The notes under the pieces were generated by a model. It made no database searches and was not told the origin of the DNA. It saw only the letters and a list, made by a program, of their open reading frames with translations. Shown here piece after piece: positions 1-12,300 of a stretch of DNA of 64,000 nt. The stretch is from Dipylidium caninum. Lineage: Eukaryota; Platyhelminthes; Cestoda; Cyclophyllidea; Dipylidiidae. Both the position numbers and the translations under genes were made by a program. Every line of letters begins with the position of its first letter. The stretch's first letter is position 1. The DNA lies in the NCBI GenBank assembly GCA_017562135.1, contig QEYB01001046.1, positions 4,526,001-4,590,000 of the forward strand, given 5' to 3'.

Positions 1-837
1 TTTGTTGATTCTAACGTGCAGAATACACCGGCCAGGGAATTGAGGACACACCACAGTTGGGGAGCCGTTTTGCCCCAAATGACAAAGCTGACGATTAGCG
101 GGGTCGTCCATGCCAGTGAGGAGGCGACTAGGGGAAAGCAACTCAAACGCACGGAAGTTTGTTGGTGCGGTGCACTTGTTACGGCAGTTCCTGAATTTCC
201 CACATCCATAGAGCTTTTTCGTGTCAGCTTAAACTTTGCAATGGCGGGAGCCTTCTTCTATTTTATACATTCGAAATGCAAGGACTACGTCAAAATCACT
301 GGTTTCTTGGCCTCTTTTCGCTTCTAAAGCCTATTTTTGCCGGACATCGGCATCCTCTTTGTTCTTTTGTTCACCTCACTTGAATATTTTCTGTGACGAT
401 TTCAGCTGGGTGAGGCTCCTGTTTCTTTTTTTACAGAGTTTGCTTTAGGTCACGCCCATTTCCGTTGATGCCCCACTACGTGTCGCCCACATGCCAACCA
501 GTGCCGCCACAAACGCACACACACACGAATGCAAATGCAGAAGTGAAGGTTGCCTCGGCAACCAGTGACCGAATGCATAAGGGATGTTACTAGTTGTGAA
601 AGAGAAATTGAGTATTTTTACGATTGGAGGAGTGTGTGACTGATAAAAGGGAGGGGGAGACACCGGTGTCGGAGGCCGGAGTCTTGCATTGCTCCAGAGC
701 CGCTGTTAGGCCCACCACCCTCGCGGTGGAGGGCTTCGACTAATGAGCTGCCCGTCGCCTCTCGCCGAGTGCTCTGCCGCGGTTAAGAGGCGCAGGTCGC
801 ACGCATGTTGTCTAATAAATATTTTCTTGCTCTTTAG
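1..837. other. Intronic sequence upstream of first visible Musashi exon
   Basis: No RRM1 core (RNP1/RNP2) or other convincing exon is visible on either strand. The stretch ends with a good acceptor (TTGCTCTTTAG, ending at 837). It is most simply an intron of the Musashi gene. Confidence 0.5.
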
Positions 838-3800
838 ATAGAGCCGAAGATTGCGATCCCAAAGCAAACTGCTATAAAGGCGATAACGAATGTAAGTCAA
901 TCGAGTGTTCCCTTTTTAGCACCTAATGTACTATGTGAAGCGGGGTGAGAGCCTCTGCCATGAGTGACATGACATTTTGGTTGATTTGAGATTGAGCGAT
1001 TAATGACTCACCGGGTTGGGGATGGGGCGGCCATCTCAACCCGCGTCGAGTCACCAAATCGCAACCGGTCGTGTAGCCCAGTGCGGGTGACTCAGGTCAC
1101 ATCCGGGCTCGGTTGCACACCCGGAGCAGTTCATCCAACTCCATATTGGGAATTACGACTACTTTCTGGCACGGCCCGAGTCACTCAGTCCCCTCGGCCG
1201 AAGAAAATCGGAGCGCCAGACTGTTTGATGAGTACTTCCGAAGGCAGTGATGCCATGCACCAAAGGTAGAAAAAATCATTGAGCTAAAGTAAAGCTGTCA
1301 TAGAAGAGCCGACGTCATTTGTAATTCTCGGGGCGGTGTTCGCATGGTGGCTCGCGTTTGCAACAGGCCAATGGGAGGGGCAGAGACTCACTCACGCACC
1401 GTGACCTGACCCTCCCGGCGCCACGTCCGCATTCGATTCGTCGTGTCACGCCAGCTGGTTCGTGCGCTCGAGCAAATCAATCTGCGTGACCTCGGTCGCT
1501 TAAATACGACGGTTGCATAGACCTTCGCCGATCTGTGCGCTCGACGTGCGTGGGTGCGGTTGTGTTAACCGTGAATCAAGCATCGTTTCAAGTTGAAAAT
1601 AAATGCAGACGATAGTCCACTCTCTTGAAACGACCACCGGTGTTAAGCGGCGCAGTGACGGTTTTCCTGTTTCTCCGATTTTAAACACCTCCACCATGAA
1701 TGCCACATTGATCGCCGCGCAGGCTCTCTCACGGACCAAAAAGGTCTTCATCGGCGGAGTCTCCACATCGACAACGGAAGATGATCTGAAAGCCTACTTT
1801 TCGACATACGGGGACGTAAGTGTTGATTGACTTAATGCACTGTAAATGTGTGCAACCAAGGTTAACTCTAAATCGCTGATTGTATATCTTTTGCACAGGC
1901 CAAAACAGTCGCATGGTAACTTTTTTAGAGATGTGAATTTATTAGATTAGAGTAGCCAGTATTATCGTCTCCCTCTAGTTGTCATGTAGCACAGGCTTCA
2001 TAGATGGTGGTGTTCGTACTCGCGTGTTGAAGCTGATGTTCCAACAGCGTCTCCACGAAACCACTTGTGACCTCACAGCTAAAGCTTGTACTTGCATGTG
2101 ATATTTTTAAAATACTAATCACACAAATGTGCGGTAATGCGTAGAAGTTCATATTGAGGGAAAAGTCCCCGTGCTGATCCTGTCTCCTCCGCAACGAATA
2201 AGGCTTCGTGTGCCAGTTTACATCTTGCGCGTGTGTGGGATTCTTCGAGGCATCATTAGTCGCCATATCAGGCGCTATCTTCTCCCGCCCTCCCGTGTCA
2301 GCATCCTCCCTCGCCCTCATTATATGCCTCGCCGCCTTTAATGTAGTCCTCGTCCAGCTCCTCGTAGGTACACACGTCCACCAAGGTGGAGTTTGACGAC
2401 CGCCCTGTGGTTCTGTTCAGTGGCCACAGTCGGGTCACCCGCCACCCCACAGCCGGCCCGCATTCTGAGGCGGCCCGGAGAAACAGGGTGCTCCCACCTT
2501 CCCACCTACTCATCGCTTCTTTGCCCCTCTCCATTCTCCCACCATCTTAGCGAATTATTTAGATTGAACTTTTCCGGCCCTTAGTGTGTCCAACCACTGT
2601 ACATTGAGTTTTTGCGAGCAACGCATCATTGCATAGTTTGCCCATCTTTTGCGTGACCAACAGTTTATTTGTGCAAGTACCTCGTTGTCTGCATCGCGAA
2701 TGACCAAATACACCGTTCTGCCACGCGGATGGCGATCAAGTGAGCTGCCGGGAGCCCACATCGCCCAGACGCGCCGAAAAGGAGGCGGGCGGGGCGGAGC
2801 GGAGTCGTCGCTTTGGCTACACACCGCTTTTGTGCCGTGGAGCATCCTTGTGGTGTGACATAGTAGCGCTCGGATCGCCGTTGTCACGAGTTTAAACCTC
2901 CAGGTGCGTGACCGCGTCGACACATACGTGCGGACCTTTGTGTTTGAGGTCGTTGTCATGCGCGTAAATTTTTCGGTGACGACGCATCACGCGCAATTAA
3001 ATGCTGCCATCATAATCCACAGTTAAATGATTCAAAGAGCTGCCCATTTTAGCGGCAGAATCTGTGTCACATGCGGTGAGGACCAGTTGACACGCTGCTG
3101 TCACCGTCGCGTTCGTGTTTCCGGCCGAAATGGTGAATTTACTTGAACTACCACTGAGACGAGTTTACGCCATACCGATGATTTCGTCACGGTGTAGCAG
3201 CAATCGAGTTAGGTTAATGAAGATCAGAACCGTAAAACACTACTCTTTCCACTGTTCTGCGACGAATACCCTTGAAAAGTGAGCTGTGGCAAGCTAACCC
3301 AACTTCTCATCTTACTCTGTCTCCAAACATCACTGCTCCCCCCACGCCCCCCCCCTCCCGAAAGATGACACACACTTTCTCCGACCACCTAAAGCTGCAT
3401 TTGCCATCACACCACAACCGCCACACTGCCACACCGCCGTGATCGCCATTTCTGAGCGGGGGTGACTCCAGACCCTCCGACCCATCCAGCTTCTCACCTG
3501 CAAATTGAATTGCTGACACTTGATCCCCACCATTTCTACTCACATATGCATGATCTACTATGAAAAGTTGTTGCCTTTAGGTTCACCAACAATTAATGAT
3601 TTTGTAGATTGACTCCTGCGAACTGATGTTTGACAGGACAACTAACCGTTCAAGGGGTAAGTATCTTGCGTTTTCGATGTCCTTTGAACATCCCATCACG
3701 GCCTGATTTATTGCCATGTGGTGGTGGATCGTGTTTGCTCTGTCGACGTGTACTCACTCCATTGCAATTCCATAACCTACAGGTTTTGCGTTCATTACAT

Positions 3801-6800
3801 TCGTCGCTGAATCGGCAGCCGAACGAGTCTGTCAAAAACACTTCCACACGGTGAATAACAAGACGGTGAGTTTGTGCACCGACTTCCCGTCTCAATGTCG
3901 AAGTGTCTAACGTTGTTGCCCTCGCTTAGGTTGAAGTGAAGAGAGCCGTTCCGAAGGAGGTCATGAGCAATACCAACACTCTGCTCAGGCAGCGGCAGTT
4001 TGCGGTGCACAACATGCGTACGTTCGCCCGCCCGGCGCCCCATTTATGACGACGAGGCTGTCTAACTTGCCGCGTCCGTGGGCGGTCGCGCCACTCCTCC
4101 ACATGCGCGGCGCCTGGCGCTCATTCCCTGCCCGAAGGGGCGTTCACATAGGTCTCCTGTTTCGCAGCTCCTGCGAGAGTGAAGTAGTCCTGTGCCAAGT
4201 CGAATGAAAACGTTTTAGCAGTAGTGAAGTTATTTAGCCAGCCAGGCCCGATAGTGTGCGTTAAACGCCTTTCCTGACAATGCAGTAGCCCGCGTTAAAA
4301 TTCACTTCCACTTATCCGCGAATCCCCAGTTGTTTTGAGTTAGTCCGCAGAGCGACTTTACGAGCCCATTGATGTTGCTATTTGTGATGCGCCGTGATCC
4401 CTCACGCGTTGTCTGTCTCCACTTTGCACTCCACTGCCTTGCAGCAAATCGCCAGACCGCGGTCGCGCCGATCGGCCCGGGCACAAGTCACTACGTGGGC
4501 GTAGGAAATGCGACCACTGGTGAGCCCGTTCCAAGCATCCAGGCCTCCACGGTCTCTGCTCTGTCGGTACCTCAAATGTTCACCATGACTCTCAGCGCCC
4601 TGCAGCAGAAGACGCAACAGCGACAACAACAACAACATCCGAGATTAAGTGCTCCAAATCCCCTGCTTACTACGCCTTTCCAACCTACTGTGACGCCCTT
4701 TCAGAACTTAAGCTATCTCTTGCCTTTCAACTATCAGACTAGTGAGTTCCTCCGCAATTCAACTCCCCATTACATTTAGTAGCGACGGCTTCGGAGCCAA
4801 GAACTGAGTGGAAAGAGCCCACCAGAGGATACGGCCCCATACTTATTCGACATCAGCCGTTTGTTTTATTAACAAAATGATCCGATGAAGGGGAAAAGAA
4901 AGAGACACCTCGTTCTCTGTAGTAGTAGTAATGGTAGTAGTAGTAGATAAGCCGAGGTAAGGCGACATCGGCACATAATCATCGTTCCAAGCCCAGGGCA
5001 AGGGGAAATCCTTTGGCGTATAATAAGCACTTTTACTTGGAGTCCCCAAAAGCGCCTCACGACAAATTGGTGCGTATTTTGCGATCACTTGGACATCCTC
5101 CGCACGATGGCATATTTTGGCCCATTTCGACAGCCCCTTTTTAATCCTATTCATTCTCACCGATGACCTCCCATTATGTGTCTTCTATGCAAATCGTAAA
5201 ATCTTCGTGGAGCCGGTGGCTGTCTCACCCAGATCCTAATTGGTATTTTCGGTGGTGACGTCCCTGGGCAAGAGCCGCGCCGCCCTCTGTCAGAGGTCCC
5301 TCGACTGGGTTGACGAAAACCACTGCGACGGGCGTAGTAGGGCATGGAAGGTGTCATTCGGTGCAGTTTTAATCAAACACCACTCAAGAGAGGAAACAGC
5401 GTATTACTTCAGGAGTTGTCCCGGTGTCTTGAAAGCCAATGATAGATGGGGCAATAATTTTTGTCATTTGAGAGACAGTAGTTCGATCTTCCATGAACAC
5501 GTTGAGATTCTCACTCCACTTGCATCCTGACGAGAATCCTGTAAAAACTAACCACGACAGCCTGTTTTTTCTCGATTTAGGTAGTAATATATTAGCTCAA
5601 ACAGACGCTGCCAATTTACTTTCTTGTGCTCAACCACCGCTGACTACCTCGGGCATAACTTCGTGCGACTATGCAGCTGCTTTGGGAACGCCGTACTCAA
5701 ACACCACCGCAGCGCTCACCCCTTTCCCCCCGCGTCTCCCGCCTCCCGCCTACCCCGCGCCCGTTGGGTTGCCGGCGGCGCAGCAGACACTACTCGGTGC
5801 TCCCGCCACCGGGTATGACGTAGCGGGCTTGAACATGGCGTCCGCGTTGCAAAGCACCTACACGCCGACCTTGGAGACAACGACACAGGCCTACAACGCA
5901 GTTGCTGCCGCTGCTGTCGCCTACAACCTCTGCTTCTTACAAGAGCAGCAACAACAACAGCGAGCAGCAGCCATGGCTGCTGCATCAGCGCTGCAGATGT
6001 CCGGCGTATCAATGCCGCCAGCGACATCATCGTCTTCCCCATTGGAGACCGTCGGCCAGCCCCAAAACGCTGCTTCGGTTAAGGGCTATGCCACGACGTC
6101 GACAACGGTCAGTCAGCTCATCTTAACCGCAACCAGCGAGATGCTTCTCACAATGATAAGCTAAATCTTTTGCCAGGGACCCATTGCCGCGTAGCTTCCT
6201 CAGTTTTCCAAAAAACTATTCAACATTGATTTGAGGTTCATGGGCAAGTCATGCTCAATTGCCCGACCTCTGTGATCGCACTGGCCGACTCCGAGGCGGC
6301 GTGTGCCGATCTCGGAAGGCGGGAGGGCGGCAGGACGGGGAGAGAGAGCGTGAGCACACTCCTGGCTCGACTTCAGGGCGGTGTTGTGGCGCGTAGTCAA
6401 GCGTCGCAGATGCATGGCACAACTACCATGTTGCCAAATGTTAGGATGCCCAACAGAATGGAAGTGGGCTCGCGGTTCCAGAAGAAATCATTCCACTCCA
6501 ATGTGGATTCAAGGCTCTGAGGGCCCTTATGGGAATGAATAAAAGTTAAGCATATGCCAAAGTTGCCTCGTCCACATTCAAAAATGATTTACCTTCCGGT
6601 GGAAGGAGACTTTTCGTCCCGTAATGCCAGGGGCCAGTCGAATTCTCTGAAGCACTCTCGGCACTTGTACGCTGTTGTGATAATCAGTGTTGAATGTCTG
6701 ACACTCGTTCCAGGCAGCCTTTACGTCGTGTGTCACTGTTGTAAAAGAAGTGTCTCTGGAGGAAGCGGACGCTTTTTTAATGGTGCGGGGCGATTTTTTG

Positions 6801-8237
6801 GTCTTCTGGCTCCCTGCCTCTCTGACGTGATGACGGTGTGAAGTGAGGCTGAACAGTGAGGTGTTAGTGCGACAAAAAATCGCCAAGTAACAAGTGCAAA
6901 TGCTCGTTAGCAGAATCATCCTCGGGTCACCGTGCAACAACCGCCTCAGCTTAACAGTGCCGCTGCTTCGATGACACAAACTCGGGTCGCGCAAGGCACA
7001 AACTCACCTGGTCAAGTGCCCACCTCCCAAGCGAATGCGCTGGCCACGGACGCTAACTCAGGCCTCTACCTCATGCCCGCAAAAATTCCACGGTAAATAT
7101 CCCCACTCGCTTGATTGCAATGAACACCTTTAATTTCACTGGGTGGGGTTGATGCTAGATTTGACTGAACTCCGAGGGCTCAGCCTCTCTAGAGCTTGAC
7201 ACTTTTCAACCAAGGCGTATGCTTTTAGCACAAAACCAAAATGCAGCCTTGTCGGCTCCTTTAGGTGGTGAAAGTCTGCTGCGCTTGGACCGTGTTTGAT
7301 TAGTGCTAAGGTTGAGCTTTACAATACCTTATCTAGGGAAAATTATGCACCTTTTGAAATTCAGATGTGGTAAGTTCGTTCCAGTTACTCACCATATGTC
7401 GTTAATCGCCATTATTTGCCGCATTCACCCGACGACATGTCACATGCCACGCGCATACCTCACCTCACCACCACCACCACCACCACCCATGGCATGACCC
7501 TCGGCCCCTGCACCGCCACTCCGGGCTGTTCCACCAGCATGACGCTCCCGATCATTGTCTCACCAGAAAAACAACCACCAGGCTGACTAGTTTCCCCATC
7601 TCTAATTGGTGTTGTTACTGAATTCCTCGTGCGTGTGAATCACACTGGCTTCGTATGCTACCTTTCATTTACTCTCTTATTCTCGTCCACTGTGTACGCC
7701 CGTCACTTAAATCCTTCTCTTTTAACCCTTTCAGGACGCAGTAAAGCCTCGGCCGTCCATGATTACCGGTCTTTCAAGCATCGTGAGCACATTTGCTTCA
7801 GTGGACAGGTTTGATTTTGCATTGCCACTCATCAATCATTTGACGATGCAGCCGTTTGACGTAGACTTCACTTAGCTGAATAAAAGAGCCCCCGACTAGG
7901 TAGCGCAGAACACTCGCGGTGAATGCGTGTGTGCTTCTCGACTTTTTTACTAGACTCCACCTGGCAGGGTTAACTTGGTGCGAAGTAGGCTGGATTGGGT
8001 GGACTATTTCGAGGCGGGTGCTGCTCCCACGCACGCACTGCCGACTCCTCGTCCAATGTGGACAGAGGAGCAAGTCGACTTGGTGCGACCACGGGGCTAC
8101 AAAAAGAGTGTTTAACATTTGACGAGGTCTCCATTTCAGACAGATTGCAATTAATCAAACCGATTCTCACGCATCACAATAACCCTTTCAGAAATCAACA
8201 ACAATATCAATATCAACAGCAACAACACCAACTGTGA
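838..8237 (+). CDS. MSI: Musashi-like RNA-binding protein (5' part outside window)
   Basis: Musashi proteins bind mRNA through two RRMs and control translation. Exons I can join: 838-891, 1723-1815, 3608-3656, 3783-3865, 3930-4017, 4445-4741, 5581-6107, 6911-7092, 7735-7808, 8192-8237 (stop TGA). The first encodes the end of RRM1 (IEPKIAIPK, like Musashi IDPKVAFPR). The next four encode RRM2: RNP2 KVFIGGVS, FDRTTNRSRG, RNP1 RGFAFITF, then HFHTVNNKTVEVKRAVPKEV, closely matching Musashi [20 protein letters not shown]. Later exons are low-complexity (Q, A, P, S/T rich) and the last ends in a Q/Y tail. All joins keep phase except 7092 to 7735, which needs extra sequence of 1 mod 3. A 19-nt segment at 7538-7556 would fit but its donor is weak. 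RRM1 proper must lie upstream of base 1. Choice of Musashi over DAZAP1 rests on RRM2 and its flank. Confidence 0.92.
7466..7487. repeat. (CAC)n microsatellite in a Musashi intron
   Basis: About seven CAC units in the intron between the Musashi exons at 6911-7092 and 7735-7808. Confidence 0.85.
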
Positions 8238-9397
8238 TGATTTAAAGTAGCTGAATGGCTGATCTCCTCCTGTAATGACTTCTTTCACTCCCTTCACCGT
8301 TCCTGCATATCTCCCAGAAACCCCTTCAAATTAAGTACATTTTACGTTCGCTCTCTTGTTATCGTTTCACATCCCATCGGTCTTTAATCCTCTCGATGTT
8401 ATTTTTTAACCTCTTCTTCCCCGTGCGGTTAAAAAAATGTTCCCGAACTTCCCATTCTGTGCGTCCGCTTGATGCCCGTCTTGGAGAGGTGCGTCGAGAG
8501 GACACAGGCTCGATGTTTGTTGATGTACCCAGCCATTCAACATCACTTGGGAGTTCTTTTCTTGAGACTATGCAAAATAAATTTGCACGCCTATGGGCAA
8601 GAATATTGCTTTCGAGAAGGTAAATCTCCGCATTTGTTTGGTGCACTTTCCAGCCAGCGCCATTCCAGTTGTGCTGGCTGCCTCCGAGGAACAAGCAAAG
8701 TTGAAGCTTTCAAAGGGATTTTATAATGTCGATATCACGACGTCAGCTGAGGCGGAGAATTGTGGTAGGTCCTCGGGGCGGAGGCCCGCGTATATGGCTT
8801 CCGCGTATGTTTCGTTTGCTCGAAGGAAGGAATCGTGTCTCGGGGTGTTTTTTTACACCGAGGGCGTCCGGTTATCGGGACTCCGCACTACGCCTTGACT
8901 GCTTGTCAAATCAGTTCGTTTGTAACAATAAGGTGGTCCTTCGCGTCAATGTGGCCAACGGTGAAGTGTTATTAGGCGACAGTTTTTGGATAAGCCGTTA
9001 CTGGTGAGCGCACGCAGTCGGTGTGTGGTGTCGTTCACTAAGCCTGTCCCCCTGATTGCCCGGACCGAGCCGAGGCCGCTGCTGTCGGTACAACCATTGA
9101 TATCGCGCGCAGCACCAGGGAATGGGCGGACGGGGGAGCCAGCCGCGCCTGCGGCCTAAACGGGTTATGCAGAGGTATTCAGGCAGCCTGCAGGAGTTCA
9201 CCTACCTGCTTGTTTCGAATAAGTGGCTATTCTGCTCTCGAAAAGGTCGTCAGACCAGCGCTATCCCAATGGCCAATTGATAGAACAAGTGGTAGGTGAG
9301 AAGGGGCTACTGGCACCATACGGTGCTCGAAAGGTATGTACAACTTGATGCGCCATAAGTGGTCGAAGAAAGCGACGTAAATACAAGTTATTCTTCC
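8238..9397. other. Convergent intergenic region (two 3' UTRs)
   Basis: This lies between the Musashi stop (+) and the PAK stop (-). No conserved coding exon is recognised. The open frames on both strands lack family motifs. It must contain the 3' UTR of both genes. Confidence 0.6.
8576..8581 (+). terminator. Candidate poly(A) signal of the Musashi gene
   Basis: An AATAAA hexamer lies 339 nt after the Musashi stop codon, before the convergent kinase gene. The assignment is positional only. Confidence 0.4.
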
Positions 9398-12300
9398 TTA
9401 TTTGGTCTTCAGCATCATTTTTAGAAGCGGCCGCAGACACGATGAAGGCCCAGCGAGGTTGAGGAACTTGTGCCGTAGCAGTTGTACTGCAGTCGCTCTT
9501 TCAGAGCTGTTCCGCGTTAGGGTCGCGTTCAGCAAACTGAGGAGTTCGGTGGAGTGCTAAAATGCAGAGTTACTGACGTGTTATCAGTCGCAACAGCGTT
9601 TCGTCAGAGGCGTTCTGCACATCGGACACGCGCTAGTCGTCCCCACCACGGCTCTCCATGCGCGTTACGGGGACCTAATGTTCCTCATCCCCCATCCCCT
9701 CTTCTTCATCGTCAGCACAGCACTGTCTGGTCGTGCATAATTGCGAGCAGACACCACAGGACTCTGAAGTGACGCCTTCCCTGAGTTTGCCCAAACCAGG
9801 GTTTCAATTTGATAAATGCTGGGAGATCATCATTAACCCTTGTGTCTGGGTGACTATGGGGCCATAAGGGCAGATGGGCTCCCCAACCTGTCGTCACACT
9901 AAGTTAAGCACTTGTACATAACACCTTAATGACGATTAGGGAGCCGTGAGGATGGAGCCAGTGAGTCAATTCTGCAAGCCCCACAACGTCCATTCATGTG
10001 GTCCAGGAAGGTGCGGAAGGCAAAACAACTCACATTTTGCTCGTGTTTGAAGTGAGGCGTATACCGTTCCTCGATTAGGCGCATAGCCGCGGATGGGGTT
10101 TTGTTGAAAAGACTTGGTTCTCCGTCGACCATCTCGATGAGCAGTACGCCAAAGGACCAAATGTCGACCGAGGTGTCATAGGGGGCTCTGGCTATTACCT
10201 CGGGTGCCATCCAGTAGGGCGTTCCCACCAGACTCTGTCGCCGGGGCCGCTGCGGCGTAACCTTTAGAAAACATCACAGTGCACTCCTGTCAAAGATCAT
10301 TTTGATTTGGCTTATTTAGTTAGAAAAAAAGACCGACATTCATCGAGGCGACTACTTTACAGCCCTCCCCTTCAGTGAGAGTCGGCCGCATGGAGCCAGG
10401 TGAACAGGAAAGTGTGTTCACTAGTTCACCCGAATTCACTCCTAGCGATACGAGCGAGGATCACTAGGCCGTCAGTAGCGAGCATGAATGCTACGTCTGC
10501 AGAATGGAGGACACCAAATCCAGACGAAGTGTATTCAGTAGTCACGCGATGTGCCAGGAAGCATGTTAACGAGGGGTAGTGGAAGATGGGGCAACCTACT
10601 GTAGCACAGAATCCAAAATCGGATAATTTGACTTGGCAGTCCGAGGAAAGTAGGATGGAGTCCGACTTGATGTCGCGGTGGATGATGCCATTGCCGTGGA
10701 GAAAGGCCAAAGCCGAGAGGATGGGGACACACATGGTGGCTATTTGTTTTTCACTCATTCTACAAAATTCATGGCTTTATGAAACGCACTCCATTTTAAA
10801 GTGTGCAGGAGAGGTAGTGGAACATTTGGAGTTTGTTTACGCACAGATATGGTGTTAAGAGAGAATGCATGATAAAGTCGCTGAGACTCGGATGTCCGGA
10901 CCATCTCGGCGGTGCTGGAGAGAAATTCACCCTTAACGCCAACATGAGTATTCCGGGGAGGAACGCCGTGTTTGGCACTGGAAGATGCCAAGACTAGAAG
11001 GTGATGATTATCAAGATGGACGTGCAGACGTGAACTGAAAGCTCCTAAATTTTATCGAAGGAGAGTGGAGGGAGAGGTGCTGGTGTTACACCCGCCTGAA
11101 TAAACGCTTCCCAAAGCTACCGCGTCCGCTTCCACTCAACGCGACTGGAGGTGCTATGTGCAGATGCGAAGCGAATGTCGTCGTGTCCCTGTGGCTCCTC
11201 AATGTACTTCTCCACTTATACTGCACTTGCACAGCGGCAAAAGCACTGCTGTAGATGTTGTTCCTGACCTTAATCACGACTCCAAGAATGCTTCTTCGAG
11301 GAGTCGTCGCACGTTTTAGCGCCTCGCCGGGATGCAAATTGATTCGAGAGGAGTCACGAGGAGATATTGCACCCACGAAAACACTTAATGCTACTCTCGG
11401 GGCTGATTATGCGGTTGCGGAGTTGTCACCCGCAAAAGACGAGGTGGCGATTACACGACTGGCACCACGTCAGCAGTCGATGGAGTGTCTCCCACGCAAG
11501 CGTTGCGTGGCGACGTCACAGCCTGCGCGAGGTTGACGTTACGCAAAAAGCGGCAGAAGCGGGGCGCAGGGAGAGGACAATTAAACGATGCGATTTAATG
11601 AATAGCCAAATTAAAATCACATTGTGTGGGTAAAGGCAAAGCCTAGAACTCAACAATCCTCAAAAGGCTCACCGGGTACGGGAAAGAACGGACGTGAGGG
11701 CACCGCAATCCATGAATTCCATAACCACCCAGAGCTCGTCGTTAATCAAGTAGCTGGCATACATTTTCACGATATTTGGATGAGAGAAAGTGCGCATAAG
11801 CACCGCCTGAAACAAAATCACAGTCGTCAGAGGGTATTGTGCGTGCAAAGCAGAGTCGTGGCAAAGACCCCTTGTAAAGAAGGCTGAGGAGTTGACCTCC
11901 CCTCACACTTGGAGAAGGGCGAAAGACTTTGTTTGAAGACCACCAGGAAAGACCACACCGACTCACTAGCTCTAATGAGTCCACAATGAAGTCGGCAAAA
12001 ATAGTTCACATGGTAAGTAAGTTACCGCGCCACAGACCGCCTCGAGACATGGCTAATGTTGCCTCGAGTATGATCGCCTACCGAAGTGGCCGAATTCGAC
12101 AGCACATACGATACGCCTTTTACTTAATCACTGCACCAGGCGAATAATTGACGCTACAGGTGGTGCTTTTAACACCTCCGATCTGGTGGGCATATTTCCA
12201 CCTCCTTCAAGGCGGTGGGGACAGCATTTCACCCGCTCCGCGGGGCCCCCCCACAAATGCGCCGAACACGCGGTCCAAGGGGATGTTCAACACGCAGGCG

